Assembly (NCBI GenBank): GCA_951812925.1
Contig: OX638370.1
Span: 83,062,004-83,126,003 of the forward strand
Length of the DNA stretch: 64,000 nucleotides
Source: Calliopum simillimum
Lineage: Eukaryota > Arthropoda > Insecta > Diptera > Lauxaniidae
Direction of reading: 5' to 3'
Made by a program: the position numbers and the translations under genes. Position 1 is the stretch's first letter; each line of letters begins with the position of its first letter. Below are positions 22,116-34,640 of the stretch, in pieces. The notes below the pieces were generated by a model. It ran no database searches and was not told the origin of the DNA. It saw nothing but the letters and a program-made list of their open reading frames with translations.

Positions 22116-22549
22116 GTAATGGTATTTCAACTCCATACAGAGGCCAACATTTTTTTTTTCCAGATTCACTGATGTCATACTTAAGGTGTGGATGGTTTGT
22201 TTCTCAGAACTAACTCTAGTTTTCCAGATGTCCTTGCTCAAAAGACCAAAAATACATAGCTGTTTTGTTTATATGGTGTTGAAATACCATTGCTGCAATG
22301 ATGATAACTTGGAAAGAATGAATCTAATGGGAAAATTTGAAAGGTAAGATTTAATGAGAAAAGTTATGGCTTTTCGATTAACAAAAAATAATTGTTCACT
22401 GTAAGTGTGATATGTATATGTTTCAAAACACTTTGCACTTTTAAGCAATTATATCTGGAGCACTAGAGTTGGTCCCTACAAAAAAAATAAAAAAAAATAT
22501 AACCTTGGTATCGGATGACCCTTAGCTTTGGGCTTAATAACAATTTTCC

Positions 22550-23915
22550 GATTTTTATACCCTGCTGTGGTTTTTTATGTGAGGTTCGATGAAAAAGTAA
22601 GTGAGCCAAAATTTGGAGGGGGTGGGGTGAGTCTAACCCTTGCCAGATTTGAGTCAAAGTTCGAATTTCGGGGGTAAAATTTTGAAAAAAGCTCCTAACT
22701 GCCAACCAGGCATAAAATGTATGACCAACTCCCATTAAATTTTCCACCCCAACATTTTCACCGAACATACTTACCTCCTATCTTCACCCCTTAGGGTCGC
22801 TCCCATATAAGCCTTAATTTTCATGACATTTTTATAAAATCGATATCCACCACCCCCAGGCTGCCCCTACATTGTTCAAAAGTATGACCTGCCCCCATTA
22901 TTTTTTTCACTCCATCATTTTCACGAAACATGCTTACCCCCTATCTACACTCCCTTGGGGTGCTCCCATACAAAAATACTCATATTTATGTTAATTAATA
23001 AACATTTTTGCTCTCATCACCCCTGCCCCCATAGTGCTACTTAGGAAGGTAAAATGTATGACCGACCCGCATTAGTTTTTCCAGCCCGACAATTTTACTA
23101 AACATACTTGCCCTCTATCTCCGCCCTCTAGGGGTGCTCTCAAACAAAAGCACTCCGGGGTGCGACTTTATGCTGGTGTACTAATATTGGTTCTGTTACA
23201 AAAATAAATTGACACAGTTACAGTGGTTTTGAATTCAAAAAAAAAAACACGGATCACGTATGACGGAATCGAGCGGTTACTGGGTGTGCCGATCGTACCA
23301 TCCGGTAAAGGTAAAGGACGGAGATAGAAGGCAAGTTTGTTTAGTAAAATTGTCGGGCTGGAAAAATTAATGGGGGTCCGTTAAACATTTTACCTTCCTA
23401 AGTAGCACTAAGAGGGCAGTAAGGGAGTAGGGGTGATGAGAGCAAAAATGTTTATTAATTAACATAAATATGAGTATTTTTGTATGGGAGCACCCCTAGG
23501 GGGTGGAGATAGGGGGTAAGTATGTTTCGTGAAAATGATGGGATGGAAAAAATAATGGGGGTAGGTCATACTTTTGAACAATGTAGGGGCAGCCAGGGGC
23601 TGGTGGAGGTCGATTTTATAAAAATGTCATGAAAACTAAGGCTTATATGGGAACGACCCTAAGGGGTGAAGATAGGAGGTAAGTATGTTCGGTGAAAATG
23701 TTAGGGTGGAAAATTTAATGTGGGTTGGTCATACATTTTATGCCTGTAAGTGCAACTAATTGGCAGTTAGGAGCTTTTTTCAAAATTTTACGCCCGAAAC
23801 TCGAACTTTGACTCAAATCTGGCAAGGGTTTGACCCACCCCACCCCCTCCAAATTTTGACTCACTCACTTTTTCATCAAACCTCATATAAAAAACCACAG
23901 CCGGGTATAAAAAGT
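22550..23915. mobile_element. Foldback element with about 0.6-kb inverted arms
   Basis: The left arm (22555-23155) and right arm (23290-23910) are reverse complements over their whole length with scattered differences: ATACCCTGCTGTGGTTTTTT against AAAAAACCACAGCCGGGTAT; GGTCGCTCCCATATAAGCC against GGCTTATATGGGAACGACC. The spacer is about 130 bp. No coding capacity. The arms have their own internal repetition (blocks AACATACTTACC, GGGGTGCTCCCATA). Confidence 0.85.
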
Positions 23916-24956
23916 TAATTCTTGAAAATGTCCATACAAACTAGCCCATAGCTAATGACCCTAGTGAATCTGGATTCACTCACAAAACTTTTTTGTCGCC
24001 CTGTGTAATACTTTGGGACGAAAAAATACTATTAAAGTTTAAATTTTTTTTTTTTGGTAAAGCAACACAGTGGGTACAAAGTTGAACTTTGAACAGCAAA
24101 AATGGTCTATGGAACTTTTAACATTAAAAAATGCGCTGTACAAAACTTTCTAGTTAAAAAAAGGTAAAATTGAAAAAATTGCAAACTTTGACATTAAAAA
24201 AATAAAAATATAAATACATCTCCGGATGTTGCCAAGTATGCATAATCGAAATCGAAAATTCTAGCAACCACTTTTGATATTTTTTTTTTTATGAATTTTT
24301 CCGGTTGTAGTTTTTGAGAGGACAAATTATTTTTATTTCTTTACATTACGTTTTACAATGGATTTATCAATTTTAATCTTGTAGTCCACTTAAATTCGGA
24401 AGATAGTTTTCTTGAAGAAGTATATCATGTCAGGGGTGTATTTGTCCCTTTCAAGCCCCCTTGGGAATGTCCTAACTTAATGTGGGCATTCCATAGTGAA
24501 ACATTGCACCAAATTTTATAATTTGTGTCAAGTAGTGTCAGTAATATGACGTATTTTATTTTTGTAGGGCGTGGAACCCATCATTTTTCTATAGAAAATT
24601 ATTTCTCCAGATCCCTTTTGCATATTACCAAATTGTATCTATGTATCTGCGTCAAGTAGACTTTTAAGATAGACGAAATGGCAATTCGGATTTGGAGTCT
24701 ACGAAGAAAGTGACATGGGAAATGAAACTCAGGAGCCCGATTACTTGCAGTCCTGTCATAATTTTATATTGCGCTTATATAAAAACTTGTAGATGAGGGT
24801 GGCCGTTAAATGCCTTTTTGTCAATAATGAATGTCTCATATTTTCAAATTGAACCCTTATTGGGCCTTTGATAGTTTTGCCTGCCCGTGTGTTTGTTGAA
24901 ATTACGATTAGGCACAAACGGATAAAGTTAGATGTATGAAAACAGATAACGACAAT

Positions 24957-24995
24957 GGGGGTTATCGTGAATCAAGATTCCCGGGGAATTTTCTC
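24957..24995 (+). repeat. Half copy of the palindromic MITE
   Basis: GGGGGTTATCGTGAATCAAG followed by ATTCCCGGGGAATTTTCT matches the left arm of the 16991-17099 element. The right arm is absent. Confidence 0.75.
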
Positions 24996-25579
24996 AAACT
25001 GAGCAGGCTGGGACTATAAATAGGCATAATCGCTTATTCTTCAGACAGACGGACACATTTACCAAAGGGCAAATCACATCTCAACATGACAATCTGATGA
25101 AATCAAGGACATATTTTTAGACATTTGGAGCGAATTGATGACTTTTCATCATGATGACGCTTTAATGCTGAAATCCAGCAAATTTTAAAAAAGTCGAATT
25201 TTCAAATTTTATTGTGCATTAATATCAGCCTTTAAATTTTTAAATGTTTTTCTATGTCCAAGCTATGAAGCTATGAAGAACAGAATCGCAACTCGGGAAG
25301 CTCTTATAAAAATCCATACCTCTTTGGTTGAACCGATAAATTGGACAAGAAATAGCTTGCAGTTCGAAAACTAATTAAGTAAAGGTCTCTTAAAAATCAA
25401 ACCAGCGAATCGAATAAGAATTCTTTTGGTTAACATAAAAAACAAACAACAAAAATCCAAGCAAAGTTATATTGCAGTTTCAAGTTTTGCCAATTCATAA
25501 CTTGATTTTTCAAAACAAAACTGTAAAGAAATTTGAATAAAACTAAGGAAAATCAAATTTAGTTATCTATTGTGATCAC

Positions 25580-25624
25580 CATGACGTATGAGTGCGTTTT
25601 TAATTTTATTACTCATACGTCATG
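25580..25624. other. Perfect hairpin, 14-bp arms
   Basis: CATGACGTATGAGT (25580-25593), 17-nt AT-rich loop, ACTCATACGTCATG (25611-25624). Each arm contains TGACGTA, close to a CRE-type TGACGTCA half-palindrome. Function unknown. Confidence 0.6.
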
Positions 25625-26899
25625 TCAAACAAATTAGAAATGAAATGTGCAAAAAATTGCTTTTAATAAAAGCAATTTTGATTGAAATATTTGCCATCAC
25701 AATTCACTTGCATCATCTACTCATGTTGCAATCAACAAAGGCGATACAATTCTGTTGAAGTAGCTACCACTCCAGTGGCAAGTATAAGCATCCTTCTATG
25801 CCTAATAAATTGATCTTGAACAAAAGCAAAGCGAAAACCTCAGAAAAATTAAGCAAAGCAAAGCAAAGCATAAAGTTAAGTCAAAGCCTAATAAAGAGAG
25901 TCAACGCATAAATTGTTATCACATTCCTGCTGCTGTAGTCGGCTGAGTTCCTTTCAATTAAAATCGAAGAAATCAAAGATAAATGTATGTGTATGTATAA
26001 ATGTATAAAAATGTACCTACTACAGGACATATGAAAAAACAAAATATTTGTATTCATGTACATTTCACATGGGAAAAAAATTTTATATAAAAACAAGAAA
26101 ATCCGACAAATCACAAACAGCAAAGAAACATTTCAAAGGATACAAACAAACAAACAAAAACTCTTTCTAAGGAATACGAATTGGCATAAATGAAAAGTCA
26201 CATCAGAGGCATACGTATCTGGGGTTAAGGCAACAAAAATAAACAAAATTGTGTGTAAAAAATTAATCAGTGAGTTTTAAGAATCTGTGCAGTTGGCTAA
26301 CTAATTAAAGTCTCAAGATGTCCTTTAGAACGTTGATACATAAAAGGAAATAAGTAACTTTATCAATTATTCAACAGAAAATGATGAAGTTTGTTTGAGA
26401 TTACATATCGCTTGTTCTCTGCAAGACCGTCATAAGTCAAAAAACCAAAATTTCGAGAAAATCGTTTTTAAAGACTTAAATTTACACTTCAAAACAAAAT
26501 CGACGACCACCCGAAGACACATAGTATTGTTTAAAATAATAAGAGACACTTTTGTTTGAAAAGTAGGCTCCTATTTGATTTCACCAATTTAACATGGATT
26601 AAAATATGAAACTTAAAGAAGATCCCAAAACAAAATTAAGAGGATCGCAATATCAAACATGAGTCATAACAATCGAAATATATGTAAGTAATATTGTTTA
26701 GAGATAGTTTTTAAAACCTTTTGATGATATTAACTTCCTTAAAATCCTATGTACGTTACTCCTAGGAGAAGCATAGGGCCAATATGAAACGTCATACATG
26801 TAACAAAACCGATTTCACAGACGACTCAAAAATGCGCACTTTCGTTTTGGTAGACATAATGGAAGAAGACCATATTTTGTTCAGTTGAGCTTTAAACGT

Positions 26900-29800
26900 G
26901 ATGTCATTTCTGTTTGCGTTCAGATTCATGATTTTAGTCTTGGATACAGGCCAGCTTTTTGCGATTCCAAGGCGAGGTCTTCAATCTTGCTTTGCATGTC
27001 TGAGTGTTTGGATGATAGAAAGCAAATGTCGCAAAGTCGAGATCTTCTAAATGTTCGTTAAAGTTCCATCAGATACCTCTTTTGGCCTTACTAAGATCCT
27101 TATCTAGGATATCGTCTAGAACGATACGGAAGGGATATGATAATAGTAAACAGTCTGAATTAGTTGTTGTTATAGCAACTCCAGGGCTTTAAATTGAAAA
27201 ACAAAATTAATCCTTTCGTCTACTAGTAATTTGGGGATGTGGGAAATAGAAAACTGGTCGTGCCTAGTCCGGGAGGCCCAGAAATTGGGCTACCTCTACT
27301 GGGCGAGACCATAGGTCAATCGTAAAGAGGTTGGTGGGACGGACAGTTGAAAAGGTGGGAACTGTCGTGCGGTCTTCCACTGAGCACTTTATTAAATGCA
27401 AGTGATGCAATAGCCGTACTAGCAAGATGCATATGCAGATCATTGAGGGCCTCGCGAATAGACCCGGGATCCCAAGAGTCAGGCAGAAAGTCTGCTATGG
27501 CTTCCCTGTAGCACCTAAAATCCACCCTTATGCACCTATGTGGTGATGGCACGCTGACCACCCTATTATTGGGGTAGTCAGGGTTGCAGCAAAACAGCAA
27601 TAACTGCTGTGTTAACAGGGTGTTGTGTGCTCTGACTCTCAGGAGCCCGGTCTCATCATGCAGATGGTCCGGATCGGACATAAAGTGCCACCCGGTAGCT
27701 ATACGCAATGCACTGTTTTGTCGGGATTGAAGGTTGCTCCACTGCGTGTTGCTGAGTGCCGGAGACCAGATGGGGGTGGCGTAATTCAAAATGGACCGCC
27801 CGATTGCCTTATATGTGGCGACCAGGGTCTCCTTGTCCTTACCCCAAGAGGTTCCTGCAATGGCACTCAGCACACGGTTTCTTTTGCTCAATTTGGAACC
27901 AACCTCACTAGCGTGCCTTGAGAATTTGTATAGGTTATCGAGTGTCACCCCAAGGATTTTCGAATATTTAACGGTCAGAATTTGGTCTCCGTTTATATGG
28001 ATATTGAAGGATTTATTAACCTCGCTAGTTCATGATGTGAAGAGCGTCGCAGAAGACTTCTGCGTAGCAAAAACCACTTGAGTGTAATTACAGACGTGAT
28101 CTCGGCTAGGGCAGTGGTGGTGCTATGGTTCTGCCTGAAGCCGTGTTGGTGGCCAGCAAGTATAAGATGCTGCTGAAGTTAGTGGTGAATGTCGGTGACA
28201 CCAACCCGTTTTGTAATACATTGCATTTAAGCCTACATATTGTGCACGTACTAAATTTATGGCCTTTGCGGCAACACCTCTTCGCTACAGTGACACCCAG
28301 ATGTTTTCTCGGGAGACAGTGTCGAAGGCAGTGCTATAGTCTACGAAAACAAGTTGAAGTGCAGCACGCCACTCGCATGATTGTTCGACAATTATTCTGA
28401 GGGTGTTGATCTGATCCACGCATGAACGGTTTCGCCAGAATCCTGCTTATTGCCTTCGGATGACAGAATAAAGTTTTTTGCTTACCGTGTTTAGAAGCAC
28501 TTTTGTCAATACTTTTGATGGTACTGAGGCCAAGGTAATGCCACTTTAGTTTCAGCACTCGCTTAGGTTACCTTTTCTCGGCAAACGCTCTTCGCTCCAG
28601 ATTTTGGTGAGCAGAGGATGGAGAATTTTAGCTGATATAATGGGGCAGTTCAGCTGTTATTTGATCTATACTGGCGGCCTTGTTGTTTTTCATGCTTTGG
28701 ATAGCTTTCACTATTTCATCGATTGTAGGCGGCGGTGTTTGTATTCGACTACTACTGCGAGTTACTGCGGCAGTTATAGTTGGTGATTCTGGTTGCGGGG
28801 ATGTGATAGACATAGGATTTAGTACATCACAAAAGTACTCTTTCCATCTCTTTAGTTGGTCGTCCGCGAGTGTTAAGAGATTTCCATTTTTGTCTTTGAT
28901 AGGGCGGCTCTGTTGGAGTTTTCTGCCTGATAATCTGCGCGTGATATCGTAAAGCTGCCTGAGATTTTGAGCATTTGCAGCTCTTTTGGCTTCGCTCGCG
29001 ACGTTGTTATACATTCTTTTTTTGTCTTGTCTGCACGATCGCCTGACTTCTTTATTGAGAGAGTTAAAGACCTTTTCGACGTCGTTCTTTTATGCTCTAG
29101 TTTTAGCGTCGTCACTTAGTTTTTTCGGGTTTTTTCTTTTTTTTCAACAAGACCCCACGTTTCTTCGCTCATCCAGTGCTTCTTGTTCGAGAGTCGAAAC
29201 CCAAGTATTTTTTCACTGGAGTTTAAGAACGCCGCCTTAGCAGCACTGCATGATGTTTCAATACTTCCACTACAATCGAACGGAACTGTTTTGAGTTCTT
29301 CTACGAAAGATCTGAGTATCTCAGAGTACTTAAGCTTAAGCACGTCGAATTTTTTTGCTGCAGATTGTTCGCTGGGACGCTTATTAGCGGCAAGTTTTAG
29401 TCGAATGCCCGCGACGAGAAGATGGTGATCGGAGCCTATGTCAGCGGCCCTCTTTACTCGTACATCCAGAAGACTCTCTCTCCATTTTCTGCTAATGCAG
29501 AAGTGGTCGATTTGGGTTTTAGTGATGTTGTCTGGAGACACCCAAGTAGCTTTATGGCATTTTTGTGTGGGAATGGCGTACCTCCAACGACAAGACCGGC
29601 TGTATTGCAGGCTTCAATGAGAAGCTCTCCAAGATTAAGGTTTTCTGAGCCTACTTTGGCATACAAATCGCCCATAACCATTATGATGTCGTTCTTGCGA
29701 GCACTGTTTATTACTGCAGCGAGCTGGCTGTAAAATTCACCTTTGGTTTCTCTCCCTGCCAACTCGGTGGGTGCGTATGCTTGGAAGATGGTAATATTTC

Positions 29801-29930
29801 TTGCGGGGGTTCGAAATTTGCACCAAATGAGCCTTTTGTCTACAGATTTCCATTCCATAACTACCTTTACAGCAGTTTTACTTAACAAAGTGCTGCCAAA
29901 GTATTTTAACCTTAATTATATCTAACAACA
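26900..29930 (-). mobile_element. Non-LTR retrotransposon A (CR1/RTE-like), degenerate and interrupted
   Basis: Read on the - strand from 29930 it shows an endonuclease domain (FRTPARNITIFQAYAPTELA, then MVMGDLYAKVG; IDHFCISRKWRESLLDVRV; ADIGSDHHLL, the conserved GSDHH motif). A linker follows, then reverse transcriptase blocks: KNNKAASIDQITAEL near 28640, WSEERLPRKGN near 28570 and STAFDTVSRENIW near 28310. The RT resumes after the 27165-28190 insertion with LDDILDKDLSKAKRG and DLDFA-ICFLSSKHSDMQSK near 27110-26990, where the catalytic Asp-Asp is damaged by a small deletion. Many frameshifts; not functional. Confidence 0.75.
27165..28190 (-). mobile_element. Non-LTR retrotransposon B (jockey/CR1-like) 3' fragment inserted in element A
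   Basis: Reading on the - strand: QHGFRQNHSTTTALAEITSV near 28130 (RT motif), a large internal deletion, then SKILGVTLDNLYKFSRHA (about 27950), TSWGKDKETLVATYKAIGRS and the region down to the stop at 27316. The 210-codon frame at 27316-27948 is the longest intact piece. A 3' UTR with CTCGCCCAGTAGAGG and GTTGCTATAACAACAACT leads to the 3' boundary near 27165. Element A sequence is found on both sides, so B is nested. Confidence 0.75.
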
Positions 29931-31730
29931 CTTTCCGATTTGATGACATGCGTCCATTGGCATTTTATCGTTATTCCAACTGGGATGTTAAAGGTTTCAT
30001 CATTTTTTTTTGGTTTCATCAACTACAGTAGAGGCGCGTGTTTTGTACCGTTATTGTATGAAAAGAATGAAAAGCAATTCATACTGTGAAATAACAGTAA
30101 AGTCGGCTCTTCGTGCGTTCGTTGTTGTTTGAAGTTGAGTGTAGTCGTCGTCAGTCGGCGTTGATGGCGACGCCGTTACTATGCAACAGGCTGCTGTTAT
30201 TTGCTGTGGAAAGTTATGTAAGCGTGGATGTGTGCGTGTGTGTGTATGCAACAGGAAAGGCAATATGGAGGCTAACAACTGTGGAGCAACAGGGTTTCAT
30301 TATTTTTTGTTGTTAACTTTTTTTTTCGTTTTTTTTTTATTTGTAAGAAACAGAATTACGGTGAGAGCTTTCATGTGCTGGCATTTTGTGCCTTCACTTG
30401 ATCGCTCGTTGGATTTCTGACTCACTGACTGACTGAATGGTTGACTTTTCTTCTTTTTTATTTTCGCTATTGCACCTCTCATTTTTGTTGTTGTTGTTGT
30501 TGTTTTGGCGTCTCTTAGCCTTTTTTCATATTTTTTTGTATTCGTTGCCTTTGCTGTTTTTGTTGTTTTTTTTTTCTCTGCTTTTTATATTCTTGTATTC
30601 CCATTTCATGCCATTGAATTATATCCTTACGCGTCCTTATTATTGTTATGTTGCTTTTTCAACACTAGATGGGTCTTTTGTTGTTGTTGATTTTTGCTGT
30701 CACTTTTGTTATTGTTGTTGTTTTTTTTTAGTATAATTTATTATAGAAATATTGTGCATACATACACACATAGATAGATATGTTTGTTTTAACTTTACAA
30801 ATTAACGATAGAATTCAGTTTGGTGTGTTGCCACATAAATAGAAAAAGCCAAAAATTATAATTAAAGTACATTGCTTTGAATAAAAAGTACCTATGCACA
30901 CATTCAGATGAAGAAGTAAAATCAGCACATAATGCAAATAATGATGGTATGAAATTTTATCCCTAAACAATCGATCCTTTGTAAAGGTTCGACCGTTGGG
31001 TAATGATGCTATTAAAACAAAAATATATGAATCTTTTTAGAAATCCGCATTTCACTTCAAAATAATTAACTGTTCTTTTATTTTACCGCCTAAACATGTT
31101 GTATTCGATAGCCAATACTTTAATTTTAATGAAATGTTATCCAACGTGCATGTGCGAACATTCCCCTGGTTCCGGTGACCACTACTTTAAGAATTATCTT
31201 CATGCCATAATACTCAGATTTCCTCATACTTCTGCAAAAGTTAAAAACTTACTTTCACTTAGCTTATGAAACATATAGGCCAATGTGATTTAAATAGGAC
31301 TTTACAAGAATCATCCTGATCAATTGATAAGACTTTACTATCGGCATGTTTACTGATAAGCTAGGCATTATGTTTAAATTCTTCTTTCAAATAGCAAGGA
31401 GAAAGATAAGGAAGAATCAAATATTTTCTTCAGCCAGTATATAAGGCATGTTTTTCAGAGAGCCCTTCCTTCATTGTACTAAGTGACATAAATATTTCCA
31501 AGCTCGTAATTTTATAAAAAATTACATACTGAATTATTTTGACTTTTCAATCTTTGGACATTTTTTTATGTAGTTTTAGGGGAATTCCTCGAAAAGGAGG
31601 ATTTACATCGTATAATCTCTTAGATTTTTAATTTAACAACACAAACGATCTTTGCATTTATGACGGAGCGCCTGTTTAATTCAATAAGGAACAATGATTG
31701 ATTGACCATGTTGATGTTGAATTGCTTATA
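29931..31730. other. Spacer with GTT-rich microsatellites and a GC-richer block
   Basis: A block at about 30100-30280 is less AT-rich, with GTCGTCGTCAGTCGGCG and GTGTGCGTGTGTGTGTATG. It resembles a fly promoter or 5' leader, but no start codon context or downstream splice can be supported. GTT/T-rich low-complexity follows to 30730. The rest is plain AT-rich DNA. Confidence 0.3.
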
Positions 31731-32035
31731 CACAGAGCGTTGCTAAATGAATTTCTACCACGTTCGTAAGGGTTTAAGCTACGTTTTATTGCTGATTTGG
31801 ATTTAACAACGCTCCAAGATCATATTTGTTTGCTGCGTTGATAAATAACTCACGAACGTGGGTGAAACTTATTTAGCAACGCTGGTTGCCAAGCGTTGTT
31901 AAATCCAAATCAGCAATGAAACGTGGTCAAAACACCACGAAACGTAGTAAAATCCAAATCAGCTTCGAAACGTAGTCAAAACACTCACGAACGTGGTAGA
32001 AGCTAATTTCAAAACAAATAGGCTGTCAGTCAACC

Positions 32036-32112
32036 TCATAATAATGATGGCATTGGCTGAGTTTGTTAATGTCCGCATCTATCACACAACAGGTTCCAGG
32101 TTCAAATCTCTT
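32036..32112 (+). repeat. tRNA-like (pol III promoter-like) segment, left arm
   Basis: An A-box-like TGGCTGAGTTTG at 32054 and a B-box-like GGTTCAAATCT at 32099-32109 are spaced as in tRNA genes. No proper acceptor or T-stem pairing, so not a functional tRNA; probably SINE- or tRNA-derived. Confidence 0.5.
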
Positions 32113-32689
32113 CAAATATCAAAAAAATATTTATTTAAAGCATACAGTGGCTCACAGCTTATTTCGTGCAGTAATTTTTTTTAACTTTAAAACACTGTAT
32201 CTTTAAAACTAATACATATATTATCAAATTTTAAATGCAGGCTTAGACGGGCATGCCTATTGTTCATAATAAGTAAAAAAAAAAAAAATCCACAAAATTT
32301 GATTCCGAGACGCTCAAGGCAGAAAAGATCGTGCAGATGCTTATTTTCCCTTTGGAGCCAGCGTTTCGCGTTATTTAATGAGAATTTCTTTTCTATGTTC
32401 TCTGTGTGGTATTCTGAACCAGGTGCAGCCAATTTTTAGTTTGATCATGTACATTTGAGGGTAAAAAAGTGCATTTTGCAGAAAAGGCTCGTCCAGCAAC
32501 GAAAATCGGTGATACCCCATTTTAAGAACGGCCAATCTATGCGTTAATCTTCTTAATATGTTAGTTTGAGTCCCACCTACAATGCAAAGCACAATTGAAA
32601 GCTTCGTTTATGCAATTCGGGTCCAAAATTAGGGTAAAAGTGCGTCAAACAACAATTTTAATCCAGCTGAAGATTCATTTATAGTCTAC

Positions 32690-33190
32690 AAAATCAATAC
32701 TAACCCACATTATTGGCTCCAAAAACCGTCTGGGATATACATCAAGAACTAAGTAACTCGTACAATGCGAAAACTAGCGGCTGCATGTCCCGAGACCACA
32801 GCTTCAAAGCCCAAGTAGTCCTTCATAAGAAAAAAAAAATTCAAAAAAGTCTACTTGGTTTTGCGATTCGGCTCAATATTACGTTTCCGCCATAAGTATG
32901 TCATGTCATCAGGTTCAAATATGTTAAATTTAGACTCGTCCATGATTATGACGTTGCTTTAAAAGTCCTAATCTTTGTGGACGTGCTAATACTGAGCTCG
33001 ATATCAAAAATAATGTAGGCTATTCTGGCTTTTTTTGTTTTTGAAGGGCTACTTAGGCTTTAAAATTGTGGTCTCGGGACATGCGGCCGCCAGTTTTCGC
33101 ATTGTACGAGTTACTTAGTTCTTGATGTATATCCCAGAAGGTTTTTGGAGCCAATAATGTGGGTTAGTATTGATTTTGAAGATAAAATAA
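32690..33190 (-). pseudogene. Tc1-like transposase fragment with inverted duplication of one end
   Basis: The - strand at about 32990-32850 reads NVIIMDESKFNIFEPDDMTY then LWRKRN, the catalytic-core block around the first Asp of Tc1 transposases (usual NVIFTDESKFNIF). About 140 bp at 33040-33190 (TGTGGTCTCGGGACATGCGG, TCTTGATGTATATCCCAGA, AATAATGTGGGTTAGTATTG) is repeated inverted at 32690-32830, so the core sits between two opposed copies of the same segment. No intact frame. Confidence 0.7.
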
Positions 33191-33809
33191 TAAAATATAT
33201 GAATCGTTTATTTTGAAAGTCGGTCATAATAATCGGCTATTTGACCCATATCACTTTTTTAAATATATAGCATCAATTCCACACTATCAAGTAAACCTTT
33301 TATGTAAACAGAACCCAATTTAATTGATTACTGACAGAATACCAGCCAAATAATATAATGACATTACTTTTGTCTTTATAAAAATTTTTAAAATTTAGTA
33401 TGAAAATAAAAAAAATATTAATAAAACGTAAAATTTTCGGTCAAAAATGCGCCGAACTAAAGTTGAACGCAGAGGTATGGTTTCTTGGGCAAATATTCAT
33501 AGAATTGAATGAACTTTCACATTGGGGGGTAGCCGAGATCAGTTTTCAAATCGGCTCACCCTAATATATATATATACATATTTTTTTTTGCAATTTATTT
33601 AGCAATATCTTTTCATTTTATAACATCTTGGCGCTTACTAAAAAGAGTAAAATTTTCTTTCCATAAATAGGAAGTAGCGTTCTTAAACTTTCTTTAACCA
33701 TTTTTAACTTAAAATATTTCCCTTTTAAATAGGCTGGCTATTTGCTCGATTATCCAATCCGGGACAGAAATAAAATTACTTTATACAAGTGGTGCAGAAG
33801 TAATAGTCC

Positions 33810-34190
33810 ACAATATATGGTCTATGTCCCGTCTTTTATGGTCTATGGTCCATAATAAATGGTCTATGATCTTTCCTTTATAGTCTTTGGGCCATGATAT
33901 ATTATCTGCCCTTTATGTTATATGGTCTATGATCTGTCCTTAGTGGTTTATGGTCCACTATATATGATCTATTTTTTATGGTCTGTGGGCCATAATAAAT
34001 GGTCTATGACCTGTTCTTTATGGTATATGGTTCATAATCTATGGTATACTTATATGTCCTTTATAGTACATATGGACTACTATAATTTTTTTATGGCCTG
34101 TGGTTCATAATATATGATCTATGATCCATCCTTTATGGTCCACGGTCCATAATCTATGATATGTCCCTTATGGTCTATGGTTTATAATAA
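33810..34190 (+). repeat. Degenerate minisatellite (TATGGTCTATGGTCCATAAT-type)
   Basis: Roughly 35-45-bp units combining TTTATGGTCTATGG, TCCATAATA and GGTCTATGATCTGTCC recur about nine times with many changes. Confidence 0.75.
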
Positions 34191-34555
34191 ATCTTCCAGG
34201 ACGTTTTTGAATACAGGACTGTTCTGCAAAATCCGAAACGGTTAGTCACGCTAAGAGATGTATGATGCGCGAAAATTAAATTTGTAAAAAAAAGTTTCAT
34301 CATGTACACAGAGGAAACAACATTGTCAAAAGTGGCAGAAACGTGGTTATTTTAACAACGTTGCGACCCAAATTTTGAGCATGGCTCGTTCGTAGCAGTT
34401 TTAACAACGCGCGTTGCTAAATAAAATACAAAAAAAAAATATTTTTTTTTTAATTTTTTAATTTTAATTTTTTCCCGTCGACAACAATGAAACTGATATT
34501 ATTTTTTTTTTTAATTTTAAATTGTTACTTATAAAAAATATTTTTTTGTTTGGTT

Positions 34556-34640
34556 TTGAGGAGGTTTGAACCTGGAATCTGTTGTGTGATAGATGCGGAC
34601 GTTAGAGAACTCAGCCACTGCCATCATTATTATGAGGTTG
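34556..34640 (-). repeat. tRNA-like segment, right arm
   Basis: The inverted counterpart of 32036-32112, with GTGGCTGAGTTCTCTAACG and CCAGGTTCAAACCTCC on the - strand. Its B box is closer to consensus than in the left arm. Confidence 0.5.

Larger units (their letters stand above)
23916..26890. other. Repeat-poor spacer with two small inverted features
   Basis: Holds the partial MITE copy at 24957-24995 and hairpins near 25580-25680. Otherwise no gene or named repeat recognised; AT-rich with short tandem AGCAA(AGCAA) motifs near 25850. Confidence 0.35.

Noticed and set aside
30437..30736. 99-codon hydrophobic frame as a membrane protein
   Set aside because: T-rich low-complexity DNA yields Leu/Phe-rich translations; no start context, homology or splice signals.
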